Positions 1-7,180 of a DNA stretch of 34,930 nucleotides are shown piece after piece (within the stretch, counting starts at the first letter, position 1; every line of letters begins with the position of its first letter). Made by a program: the position numbers and the translations under genes. Below the pieces are notes generated by a model. The model was given only the letters and a program-made list of their open reading frames with translations. It was not told the DNA's origin and ran no database searches. Source of the stretch: Planctomycetota bacterium (GTDB lineage Bacteria > Planctomycetota > UBA11346); assembly GCA_025055595.1 (NCBI GenBank), contig JANWWU010000053.1, positions 1 to 34,930 of the forward strand, written 5' to 3'.

Positions 1-849
1 GCCGGGGTCGAGATCCGTTTGGCGGGCGAGCGCACGGTCAACGGCCCGCAGGTGCGGCTCGGCGAGATCGCCGAGATCGATGGCGCCGATCCCGCGCTGC
101 GCGAACGCCTCAGCCGTCTGGTGGTCGGCAGCGTGCCGACCCTGCGTCCGTGGCGCCTCGAGGCGGCGGCCCTGCGCCCGGCGCTGCGTGAGTACGCCGC
201 GGAGCTGCGCCTGGTCGGCGCGGTCACCATCCAGCGCGCGCGCCGCGCCTGGGGCGCGGAGGAGATCGCGCAGGCCGTGCGCCGCGCTCTGCCCTCGGAC
301 GCGCGCGTCACGATGCACCTCGACGACGGCGAGACGCTGCTTGCGCCCAACGACTCGCGCTTGGAGGCCGAGACGGTCGCCGATCCCTGGGGCAGCTGCC
401 TGGTGCGGGTGCGAGCGCTCGCCGATGGCCGCGAATACGCTCGCATCGTCGTCGGCTGTCTGGTCGAACGGCCGGTGATGGTCGTCGTCGCGAGCCGCGA
501 TTTGGAGCCGGGAACGACGCTGGCGGCCGATGATCTGCGCGGCGAGCAGCGCTTCCTGACCCGCCCGCAGCCGGCGCTGCAGCCCGAGCAGCTGGTCGGC
601 GGCGTGCTGCGTCGGCGCGTGCGCGCTGGGGAGATCCTGCTGGCGTCGTCGGTGCAGGCGGCGCCGGCTGTGCGTGCCGGCAACGCCGTGACCGCTCTCT
701 GGCAGGGCCAGGGCTTCGTCCTCGAGATACAGGCTTTAGCGGTCGCCGACGCCCGCGTCGGCGAGCGCGTCGGCGTGCGGCGAGCCGGCGAGCGGACGGT
801 GCTGACCGGCATCGTGCAGGCCGATGGCCGGATCTTGCTCGGACCCTGA
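1..849 (+). CDS. flgA: Flagellar P-ring assembly chaperone FlgA (5' end missing)
   Basis: The frame is open from the first base, so the N-terminus and signal peptide lie outside the window; an internal TTG at 19 is unlikely to be the start. The visible 282 residues have the FlgA layout: an N-terminal portion, then a SAF-type domain beginning near 'VVVASRDLEPGTTL'. This is followed by 'AGEILLASSVQ' and the C-terminal stretch with 'VRAGNAVTALWQGQGF', 'VGERVGVRR' and a closing 'ILLGP'. In the family, FlgA acts in the periplasm and helps FlgI assemble into the P ring around the flagellar rod. This implies a motile, outer-membrane-bearing cell. pyrH follows after 40 bases. Assignment rests on domain pattern and C-terminal motifs, not on a database search. 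Confidence 0.8.
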   Translation, partial: AGVEIRLAGERTVNGPQVRLGEIAEIDGADPALRERLSRLVVGSVPTLRPWRLEAAALRPALREYAAELRLVGAVTIQRARRAWGAEEIAQAVRRALPSDARVTMHLDDGETLLAPNDSRLEAETVADPWGSCLVRVRALADGREYARIVVGCLVERPVMVVVASRDLEPGTTLAADDLRGEQRFLTRPQPALQPEQLVGGVLRRRVRAGEILLASSVQAAPAVRAGNAVTALWQGQGFVLEIQALAVADARVGERVGVRRAGERTVLTGIVQADGRILLGP

Positions 850-889
850 GCGTGGTTGCTGGATCGATCCAGCGCGCAAGCTCTCGCCC

Positions 890-1585
890 ATGCCGCTGCG
901 ACTGCTCAAGCTCTCGGGCGAGGTGCTCGCTGGCGGGGGCCCGGAGATCCACGATCCGGCGATCCTCGAGCGCGTCGGCCGCGAGCTGCTCGCCGGCGCG
1001 GCGCAGGGCCCGGTCGCGGTGGTCGTCGGCGGCGGCAACATCATCCGCGGCGCCGCTCATCGCGCCGCTGCCGATCCGACGCGCGGCGATCGCCAGGGGA
1101 TGCTCGCCACCCTGATCAACGCCTTGGCGTTGCAGGACGCCATTGAACGCCTGGGAGGGCGGGCCGCCGTCCATGGCCCCTACGGCATTCCGAATGTCTG
1201 CACGCCCTTCGAGCGCGCGCTGGCCCTCGCGCAGCTCGCCGAGGGGGTCATCGTGATCTGCGGCGGCGGCACGGGGCATCCCTTCTTCACCACCGATACG
1301 GCGGCGGCTCTGCGCGCCGCGGAGCTCGGCGCCTCCGTCCTGCTCAAAGGCAGCAAGGTCGATGGCGTCTACACGGCCGACCCCGTGCGCGATCCCCAGG
1401 CCCGTCGCCTGCCGCGCCTGACTTACGAGGAGGCGCTCGCCGGCCGCTACGCGGTGATGGACCTCGCGGCGTTCGAGCTGTGCCGGCAGGCCGGCATCGC
1501 GATCCGCATCTTCGCGATGACGCAGCCCGGCGCGATCGCGGCGGCGCTCGGGCCCGATCCTCCCGGCACCCTCATCGCCGGTTGA
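890..1585 (+). CDS. pyrH: Uridylate kinase (UMP kinase)
   Basis: Phosphorylates UMP to UDP with ATP in the cytoplasm, the first committed step from UMP to UTP and CTP. All hallmarks of the bacterial hexameric amino-acid-kinase-fold UMP kinase are visible: KLSGE (residues 7-11), GGGNIIRG (47-54), a GD-QGMLATLINALALQD helix (66-83), GGTGHPFFTTD (126-136) and KVDGVYTADP. The ATG at 890 gives 231 residues, close to the usual 235-245, and begins right before KLSGE. A longer in-frame version from 824 would add 22 unrelated residues and overlap flgA. No strong Shine-Dalgarno sequence is seen. frr follows after 26 bases, the conserved pyrH-frr pairing; the usual upstream rpsB-tsf is replaced here by flgA. 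Confidence 0.97.
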   Translation: MPLRLLKLSGEVLAGGGPEIHDPAILERVGRELLAGAAQGPVAVVVGGGNIIRGAAHRAAADPTRGDRQGMLATLINALALQDAIERLGGRAAVHGPYGIPNVCTPFERALALAQLAEGVIVICGGGTGHPFFTTDTAAALRAAELGASVLLKGSKVDGVYTADPVRDPQARRLPRLTYEEALAGRYAVMDLAAFELCRQAGIAIRIFAMTQPGAIAAALGPDPPGTLIAG

Positions 1586-1611
1586 ACGAACCGGCGCACA
1601 CAGGAGCAACC

Positions 1612-2169
1612 ATGTTCGATCCCCTGTTTGCGGAGACCAAGAGCAAGTTCGAGAAGGCGCTCGCCGCCTTGCAGAACGCCTTCGCGCACATTCGCACGGG
1701 GCGCGCGTCCCCGGCGATGATCGAGCACATCCAGGTCGAGGCCTATGGAGCGCTGATGCCGCTCAACCAGTGCGCGGCGATCACGGTGCCCGAGCCGATG
1801 CAGCTGGCGATCAAGCCGTGGGACAAGAACCTCGTGAAGGCGATCGAGAAGGCGATCACCGCCGCCAACCTCGGCCTGACACCGAGCAACGACGGCCAGA
1901 TCGTCCGCGTCCAGCTGCCGCCGCTGTCGCAGGAACGGCGCCGGCAGCTCGCGGCCCAGGCCAAGGAAGAGAGCGAGAAGGCGAAGGTGGCGATGCGCAA
2001 TGTCCGGCGCGACGCGATCAAGCAGCTGGAGACCCAGGCCAAGGAACAGAAGATCAGCGAGGATGTCGTCAAGAAAGCGCGCGAGCGCCTCGATGCCTTG
2101 CTCAAGGACTACGAGCAGATGGTCGAGAAGCGCTTGAGCGAGAAGACCAAGGACATCCTCGAGGGTTGA
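1612..2169 (+). CDS. frr: Ribosome recycling factor
   Basis: Works with EF-G to split post-termination ribosomes. The 185-residue length is exactly typical. Family features are visible: an N-terminal helix with 'FAHIRTGRASPAMIEHI', the beta domain with 'YGALMPLNQCA' and 'PWDKNLVKAIEKAI', then 'GLTPSNDGQIVRVQLPPL' and 'ERR' leading into the C-terminal helices with 'VRRDAIKQLE'. The ATG at 1612 is chosen because AGGAG lies just upstream (1602-1606) and the protein begins as RRFs do. Probably co-transcribed with pyrH. Confidence 0.98.
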   Translation: MFDPLFAETKSKFEKALAALQNAFAHIRTGRASPAMIEHIQVEAYGALMPLNQCAAITVPEPMQLAIKPWDKNLVKAIEKAITAANLGLTPSNDGQIVRVQLPPLSQERRRQLAAQAKEESEKAKVAMRNVRRDAIKQLETQAKEQKISEDVVKKARERLDALLKDYEQMVEKRLSEKTKDILEG

Positions 2170-2225
2170 GCGCCGCGGCGCGGCGGATCGCTGGCGCGCT
2201 GCCGAGAACCTGACAGACTGAGGAC

Positions 2226-3068
2226 ATGTCCAAGGGCGCGGTCCTCGACGAGGCGTTCATCACGGCGGCCGGTCTGAGCGAACAGCTGCTGACCCTGGCG
2301 GCGCCGATCGAGAACCGGCATCACGAGCTGCTGCAGGAGCCGATGTTCCACATCCGCAGCCAGGAGCTCGAGGAGACGGTGTATCTCGAGCGCAAGTATG
2401 TGTTCGACAATCAAGTGTCGATCCGCACTCACTATGGTCGCGGCGAGAAGGTGCTCGTGTGGCTGCAGCGCGCGCTGCGACAGCCGGCATACGACCCCCA
2501 GGCGCCGATGGTCGAACTGCTGATGGCGCGCGAGTTCTTCATGCTCGGCGACTGGCGCGAGTTCCAGCGCTTCCGGCAGTTCGTCAAGAGCCAGCGCATC
2601 CTCGATGCCCAGGCCCGCCAATGGATCACCGACAACCACATCCGCTTCCGCGAGATGGCGCAGAGCGAGCAGGGGATCGAGCGCATCCTCGATGCGCTCG
2701 GCGCGATCGCCGAGTGGCCGGACTTCGACGGCCAGGACCAGAGCGAGAGCCGCAGCACGCTGGAGGCGATCGCCAAGACCTATTCACGATCCCTCGCGCC
2801 GGTCCGCGCCAGCCCGCTGCTCGCTCCCGCCCTGCTGCGCCGTCCTCCCGATACGCGCTTCAACATCTTCCGTCTGCTGTCGTTCGTCGAGGATCCCGAC
2901 AGCGGCCCAGTGAGCTTCCTCCAGTTTTTAGCCGACCTCGGACGCAGCATCGGCGACCCGCGGGTCGTCCAGGCGACGACGGGGCTGCGCTCGAGCCGCG
3001 ACATCTCGCGCGCCTTCGCCGTGCTGCGCACGGCGCTGCTGGCGCGGCGGCTGGGGGAATCGTCATGA
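2226..3068 (+). CDS. Hypothetical protein of 280 residues
   Basis: No family recognised. GC-ending codons run through the whole frame, which supports real coding. The predicted protein is soluble and mostly helical, with charged amphipathic stretches such as 'REFFMLGDWREFQRFRQFV' and no signal peptide or membrane segment. It starts 56 bases after frr and its TGA overlaps an ATG (ATGA at 3065-3068). It therefore sits in a run with the coiled-coil protein downstream, and a joint role is possible but unsupported. Confidence 0.75.
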   Translation: MSKGAVLDEAFITAAGLSEQLLTLAAPIENRHHELLQEPMFHIRSQELEETVYLERKYVFDNQVSIRTHYGRGEKVLVWLQRALRQPAYDPQAPMVELLMAREFFMLGDWREFQRFRQFVKSQRILDAQARQWITDNHIRFREMAQSEQGIERILDALGAIAEWPDFDGQDQSESRSTLEAIAKTYSRSLAPVRASPLLAPALLRRPPDTRFNIFRLLSFVEDPDSGPVSFLQFLADLGRSIGDPRVVQATTGLRSSRDISRAFAVLRTALLARRLGESS

Positions 3069-3136
3069 GCCGACCAGAGCCTGGCCCAGGTGCTGATGCT
3101 GCGCAGCGCGAACCAGTGCGATGGATCGGCGCATGA
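3065..3136 (+). other. Possible 23-codon coupling ORF between two genes
   Basis: An ATG overlaps the stop of the preceding gene (ATGA, 3065-3068). The resulting 23-residue frame ends in another ATGA (3133-3136) whose ATG can start the next gene. The geometry would let ribosomes pass by re-initiation across the gap. However, its codons do not share the strong GC-third-position bias of the neighbours, so a functional peptide is doubtful; it may be a translational bridge or chance. Confidence 0.2.
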
Positions 3137-5073
3137 GCGGAACGCATGAGCAGTCTGCCGCGCAGCGCATCGCCGCGCTCGAGGGCGAGCTCGCCGCGCT
3201 GCGCCGCACCATGGTGCAGCAGCTGACGGCGACGGGGCGCCTCGTCCAGCTGCTGTTGGCCATCGATGAGCAGTTCTTCGCCGGCCGCCACCTCGCGGGG
3301 CGGCAACCCAATCCCCAGGAGGAGATGGCGATCGCGATCGAGATCGCAGGGGCGGTCGAAGCAGCGCTCGCTGCGGCCCGGGCGCCGAACGGACAGCTCG
3401 CCGAGCTGTCGACGCTGCGCAGCGAGCTTGCGGCGCGCGACCACGAGCTCGCCGAGCTGCGGCGGCAGATGGCAGCGGCGCTCGAGGAGCACGCGCAGCA
3501 GCTCGCGGCCGCGACGCAGCGCGCGGAGGCAGCGGAGCAGGCGCTCGGCCAGCGCGACGACGAGCTGCACGCGCAGCTGCGCGCGGTGCAGGCCGAGACT
3601 CGCGGGCTGTGCGCGGAGCTGCTGCGGCTGATGCAAGCGACGCCGATCGACGACGACGATGTGCAGATCACCCTGCAGGTGCTGCAAGAGGCGCTGCGCG
3701 ACGACGGCGAGACGGGCGTGCTCTGCCAGGCGGCGGAGGCCGCCGCCGTCAGCTGGATCTCGGCATTGGCGCGCGCGCATCCGGCGCAGCAGGAGCTGGA
3801 GCGGCTGCGCGCCGAGCAGCGCGCGCTGCGCGAACGCACGGCGATCCTCGAGCGCGAGGTCACCCGCTTGCAGGACGAGCGCCAGTCGCTGGCGAGCGAC
3901 AACGAGCGCCTGCGCATCGAGCTTGGCGAACAGCGGCGCCTGGCGCATGAGGCGCTGATGGCGCAGACCAAGGACCGCGAGGCGACCGAGGCCATCCGCG
4001 CCCAGGCGCGCAGCGAGGCCGAACGGATGGTCAGCGAGGCCCGGACCGCGGTCAGAGAAGCGCTGGCGCGTGCCGAGCGCGCGGAGGCGGAGCGCGAGCA
4101 GCTCGAGGCCCGCTGGCAGCAGGCGCTCGATCGCGCGGAGCGGCTCGAGGCGGAGCGCGAGCGCACGGCGACGGCGCTGGCCGCCCTGCGCAGCGAGCTG
4201 GAAGCGCTGCGCGCGACCGCGCAGCGCGCGCAGGAAATCGAGGGCGCCGCGCAGCGCGCGGCAGCGGATAGCGAGCGCCTGCGCCAGGAACTCACGGGCC
4301 TGCGGGCGGAGCTGGAAGCGGCGGCGGCGCGCGAGCGCGCCGCCAGCGAGCGCGCCCAACGGCTGCAAGACGAGCGCGATCGCCTCGTCGCCGAACGCGT
4401 GCGTGCGGTCGCCGAGAGCGAAGCGCTGCGCCGAGACCTCGAGCGCTTGCGCACCGAGACCGAGCGGCTGCGCGATCGCCTGCCGCAACTTGAAACCCTG
4501 CAGCGCGATGGCGAAGCGCTGCGCCAGCAGCTCGCGGCCGCCAACGCCGAGCGCGAGCGCCTGCGCCTCGAGCTGGCGGCGGCGCATGAAGAGCGGCAAG
4601 CGCTGATCCGCGCCCGCGACGATCTGGCGGCGCAGATGACGCTGCGGCTGACCGAGAAGAGCCGCGAGCTGACCGAACTCAAACAGGTGCAGGCGCGCCT
4701 GGCGGCCGAGAACGAGCGCCTCGCACGCGAGAACGAGCTCCTCGCCCGGAGCGGTGGACAGGGCGATGGCGAGCATCTGCGCGAGGCGATCGCGCAGGGG
4801 GAGCAGTGGCAGCGCGTCGCCGAGGAGCGCGCAGCGCGCATCGACGACCTCGAACGCGAGCTCGGCGAGCTGCGGCAGCGATGGCAGTCCGCGCTCACAG
4901 AGCTCGAGGCGCAACGCGCGCGCGCCCTGCGCGAATGGCAGCGCGTCCAAGATGAGCTCGCCGCGCAGCGCGCGCGCTTCCAGGAGGTCGTCGCCTTGCT
5001 CCACCAGGCGAGAGAGGCGGTCGCCCGCACCCATGCCGCGTTGCAGCGCAGCGAGGGGGGCGGCGCGGCGTGA
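3133..5073 (+). CDS. Long coiled-coil protein
   Basis: About 646 residues, nearly all predicted coiled coil: dense repeats of Glu, Arg, Ala, Leu and Gln with heptad spacing, for example 'ELAALRRTM', 'ERLRIELGEQRR' and 'QRARFQEVVALLHQAREAV'. A short non-coiled interruption lies around residues 170-215. There is no signal peptide or membrane helix. Two starts are possible, ATG 3121 or ATG 3133; 3133 is preferred because it overlaps the previous short frame in an ATGA. The GTG of the next gene overlaps its stop (GTGA). Coiled-coil composition makes family assignment unreliable; a cytoskeletal, SMC-like or scaffold role is conceivable. The downstream rodA hints at cell envelope or shape, which is inference only. 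Confidence 0.85.
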   Translation: MSGTHEQSAAQRIAALEGELAALRRTMVQQLTATGRLVQLLLAIDEQFFAGRHLAGRQPNPQEEMAIAIEIAGAVEAALAAARAPNGQLAELSTLRSELAARDHELAELRRQMAAALEEHAQQLAAATQRAEAAEQALGQRDDELHAQLRAVQAETRGLCAELLRLMQATPIDDDDVQITLQVLQEALRDDGETGVLCQAAEAAAVSWISALARAHPAQQELERLRAEQRALRERTAILEREVTRLQDERQSLASDNERLRIELGEQRRLAHEALMAQTKDREATEAIRAQARSEAERMVSEARTAVREALARAERAEAEREQLEARWQQALDRAERLEAERERTATALAALRSELEALRATAQRAQEIEGAAQRAAADSERLRQELTGLRAELEAAAARERAASERAQRLQDERDRLVAERVRAVAESEALRRDLERLRTETERLRDRLPQLETLQRDGEALRQQLAAANAERERLRLELAAAHEERQALIRARDDLAAQMTLRLTEKSRELTELKQVQARLAAENERLARENELLARSGGQGDGEHLREAIAQGEQWQRVAEERAARIDDLERELGELRQRWQSALTELEAQRARALREWQRVQDELAAQRARFQEVVALLHQAREAVARTHAALQRSEGGGAA

Positions 5074-6008
5074 CGCGGCTCTACGCTTTGCACCGCGTGC
5101 AGCTGAGCGGCGAGAGCCAGCCGCTCTACGCTGCGCTCGCGGCGGCGATTCCGGGCCTGTCGCGGCGCATCGCACGCCGCGCGATCCTGGCCGGCTTGGT
5201 CAGCAGCGGCAGCGGAGCCGTTCGGTCCCCCGCCGAGACGCTGCCTGCGGGCACGACGGTCGTGGTCGATCTGCGCCATGGCTGGCGTCGCGCGTGGCGG
5301 CAGCTGCGAGAGGGCCCATCGCCTCCTGTCGAAGACCTGAAGATCCTGCAGCGCGATCAGGATGTCTGCATCATCGACAAGCCTGCAGGCCTGCCCTCCG
5401 TGCCGCCGCCGGGACAGCGGCGGATGCCGCACGTCGGCTCCGCGCTGCGTCGCCTGCTGGCGCGCCAGGGCGCGCCGGCGGCCTACCTCGGGCTCGTGCA
5501 CCGTCTCGATCGCGACACCAGCGGCTGCATGGTGGTCGCCTGCTCGCTAGCAGCGCAGCGCCTGCTCGCCGCCCAGTTCGCCGGCGCCGCGGTCGAGCGC
5601 CGCTACCGCTGCCTGGTCGTCGGGCACCCGCCGGCTGAGCAGGGCGTCGTGCGCGGGCGACAGGGGCGGGGACGCGATGGCCGGCGCAGCCTAGTCCCGG
5701 ACGATCAGCCCGGCGTGCCGGCGCAGACGCAGTGGCAGGTGCTCGCCCGCTGGACCGGCGGCTGCGAGCTGGAGCTGCGCCTGCTGACGGGACGCACGCA
5801 TCAGGCGCGGGTGGCGATGGCGGATCTCGGCTGCCCGATTCTCGGCGATCGCCTCTATGGTCGCTCGGTCCCGGGATGCCGTGCCGAGCGTCTGTTCCTG
5901 CATGCCGCCACACTGGCCTTCGACCATCCGCGCCACGGCCGGCGCCTGCAGGCGACGGCGCCGCTGCCGAAGGCATGGGGCGCGGGCATCGCGGCACTCG
6001 GCGGCTAG
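5070..6008 (+). CDS. RluA-family RNA pseudouridine synthase
   Basis: Converts specific uridines to pseudouridine in rRNA or tRNA. The catalytic signature HRLDRDTSG occurs at residues 144-152, with Asp147 as the expected nucleophile. Supporting motifs are 'CIIDKPAGLPS' (100-110), 'RRYRCLVVG', 'GRTHQAR', 'GCPILGDRLYG' and 'LFLHAATLAF', in the order typical of RluA/RluC/RluD. The first ~70 residues resemble a divergent S4-like region ('LSRRIARRAILAGLV'). The start is the GTG at 5070, overlapping the previous stop. Which uridine it modifies cannot be told from sequence. Confidence 0.93.
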   Translation: MTRLYALHRVQLSGESQPLYAALAAAIPGLSRRIARRAILAGLVSSGSGAVRSPAETLPAGTTVVVDLRHGWRRAWRQLREGPSPPVEDLKILQRDQDVCIIDKPAGLPSVPPPGQRRMPHVGSALRRLLARQGAPAAYLGLVHRLDRDTSGCMVVACSLAAQRLLAAQFAGAAVERRYRCLVVGHPPAEQGVVRGRQGRGRDGRRSLVPDDQPGVPAQTQWQVLARWTGGCELELRLLTGRTHQARVAMADLGCPILGDRLYGRSVPGCRAERLFLHAATLAFDHPRHGRRLQATAPLPKAWGAGIAALGG

Positions 6009-6011
6009 AAG

Positions 6012-7148
6012 ATGTGGGCTCGCCCCGATTACCGCCGCCTGCCCTGGTGGTGGTGCGCGCTCAGCGGCTTCCTGACGGTGCTGGGTTGGCTGGCCGTGTT
6101 CAGCGCGACGGCAGACCTCGATCCCGACGGCGGCTGGGGACGGGAAGCGACGCTGCAAGCGCTGTGGTGGCTGATCGGAGTGCTCGCATGGTTGTGCGCG
6201 ATCCACATCGCGCCGGCATGGTGGCGCGCGGTCGCTTGGCCGGCGGCGCTCGCCGGCACAGCGCTGATGCTGGCGATGCTGGCCTTGGCGGGCACGCCCC
6301 TCGTGCCGCGGATCAAGGGCCAGGCCAACTGGATCGTCATCGGCCAGCTGCGCTTCCAGCCGGTGGAGTTCGTCAAGCTCGCGACGGTGATGGCCTGCGC
6401 CGCGCTCGCCTCGGCTCCGCACTTCTCGGCGCGCTCCCTCGTGCACTGCGCCGGTCTGCTGCTCGTTGCCGGGATCCCGGCCGCGATCATCGCGCGCGAG
6501 GATCTCGGCAGCGCCCTGACCCTCGGGCCGATGGCGCTGGCCATCCTGCTCGTCGCCGGCATGCGGTGGCACTGGCTGCTCGCATTGCTCCTGGGCGTCG
6601 CGCTCAGCGTCGCTGCGGCCTATGCCCTGCTGCCGCGCGAGGGGCCCAAGGCCTATCAGTGGCGGCGCCTCGATGCCTTTCTGCGTCCCGAGCAGTACGC
6701 GCTGGCCGAAGCCTATCAGACCGAGCGCGCCAAGCATGCGATCGGCAGCGGTCAGTGGCTGGGGAAGGGCTGGATGCAGGGCGAGCAGAACCGCCTCGGC
6801 TGGGTTCCCGAGAAGCACACGGACCTGATCTTCGCGGTCATCGGCGAGGAAGGCGGCTTTCTCGTCTCCGCGCTCTGCGTCGCGCTCTTCGTCATATGGT
6901 GCTGGGCGGGCCTGGCCGCGGCCGCCCACGCCCCCAGCCGCTGGGGCACCTGCTTCATCGTCGGCTTCGTCGGCCTCGTCGGCGGCCAGGCCGCCATCAA
7001 CCTCGCCGTCGCCCTCGGCCTGATGCCGGTCACCGGCGTCACCCTGCCCTTCGTCAGCTACGGCGGCTCCTCGCTCGTCGCCTGCTGGCTCGGCCTCGGC
7101 ATCTGCGTATCTTTACATGCTACTCGCCAGAGCGCCGCCGGTCGATAA
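6012..7148 (+). CDS. rodA: Peptidoglycan glycosyltransferase RodA (SEDS family)
   Basis: Polymerises lipid II into glycan strands in the inner membrane during cell elongation. The 378 residues contain about ten hydrophobic segments. Signatures include 'GQANWIVIGQLRFQPVEFVK' (substrate-side loop), 'AIGSGQWLGKGW', 'PEKHTDLIFAVIGEEGG' and the C-terminal 'GLMPVTGVTLPFVSYGGSS'. The LPFVSYGGSS ending is shared with FtsW; the 'GQANWI.IG' and 'KHTDLIFAVIGEE' versions favour RodA. One oddity is that the usual 'QPDLGTA' segment reads 'REDLGSA'. It starts 3 bases after the pseudouridine synthase stop. No mreB, mreC or PBP2 gene is in view. Confidence 0.92.
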   Translation: MWARPDYRRLPWWWCALSGFLTVLGWLAVFSATADLDPDGGWGREATLQALWWLIGVLAWLCAIHIAPAWWRAVAWPAALAGTALMLAMLALAGTPLVPRIKGQANWIVIGQLRFQPVEFVKLATVMACAALASAPHFSARSLVHCAGLLLVAGIPAAIIAREDLGSALTLGPMALAILLVAGMRWHWLLALLLGVALSVAAAYALLPREGPKAYQWRRLDAFLRPEQYALAEAYQTERAKHAIGSGQWLGKGWMQGEQNRLGWVPEKHTDLIFAVIGEEGGFLVSALCVALFVIWCWAGLAAAAHAPSRWGTCFIVGFVGLVGGQAAINLAVALGLMPVTGVTLPFVSYGGSSLVACWLGLGICVSLHATRQSAAGR

Positions 7149-7180
7149 AGGAACGCGAAGACAGCAGGGATGGCTTGTGC

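Noticed and set aside
3063-5501. Very long minus-strand open frame of about 810 codons opposite the coiled-coil gene, and another nearby of about 770 codons
   Set aside because: Low-complexity Arg/Ser/Ala or Leu/Arg-rich translations that mirror the GC-biased coding strand; the plus strand carries the heptad pattern.
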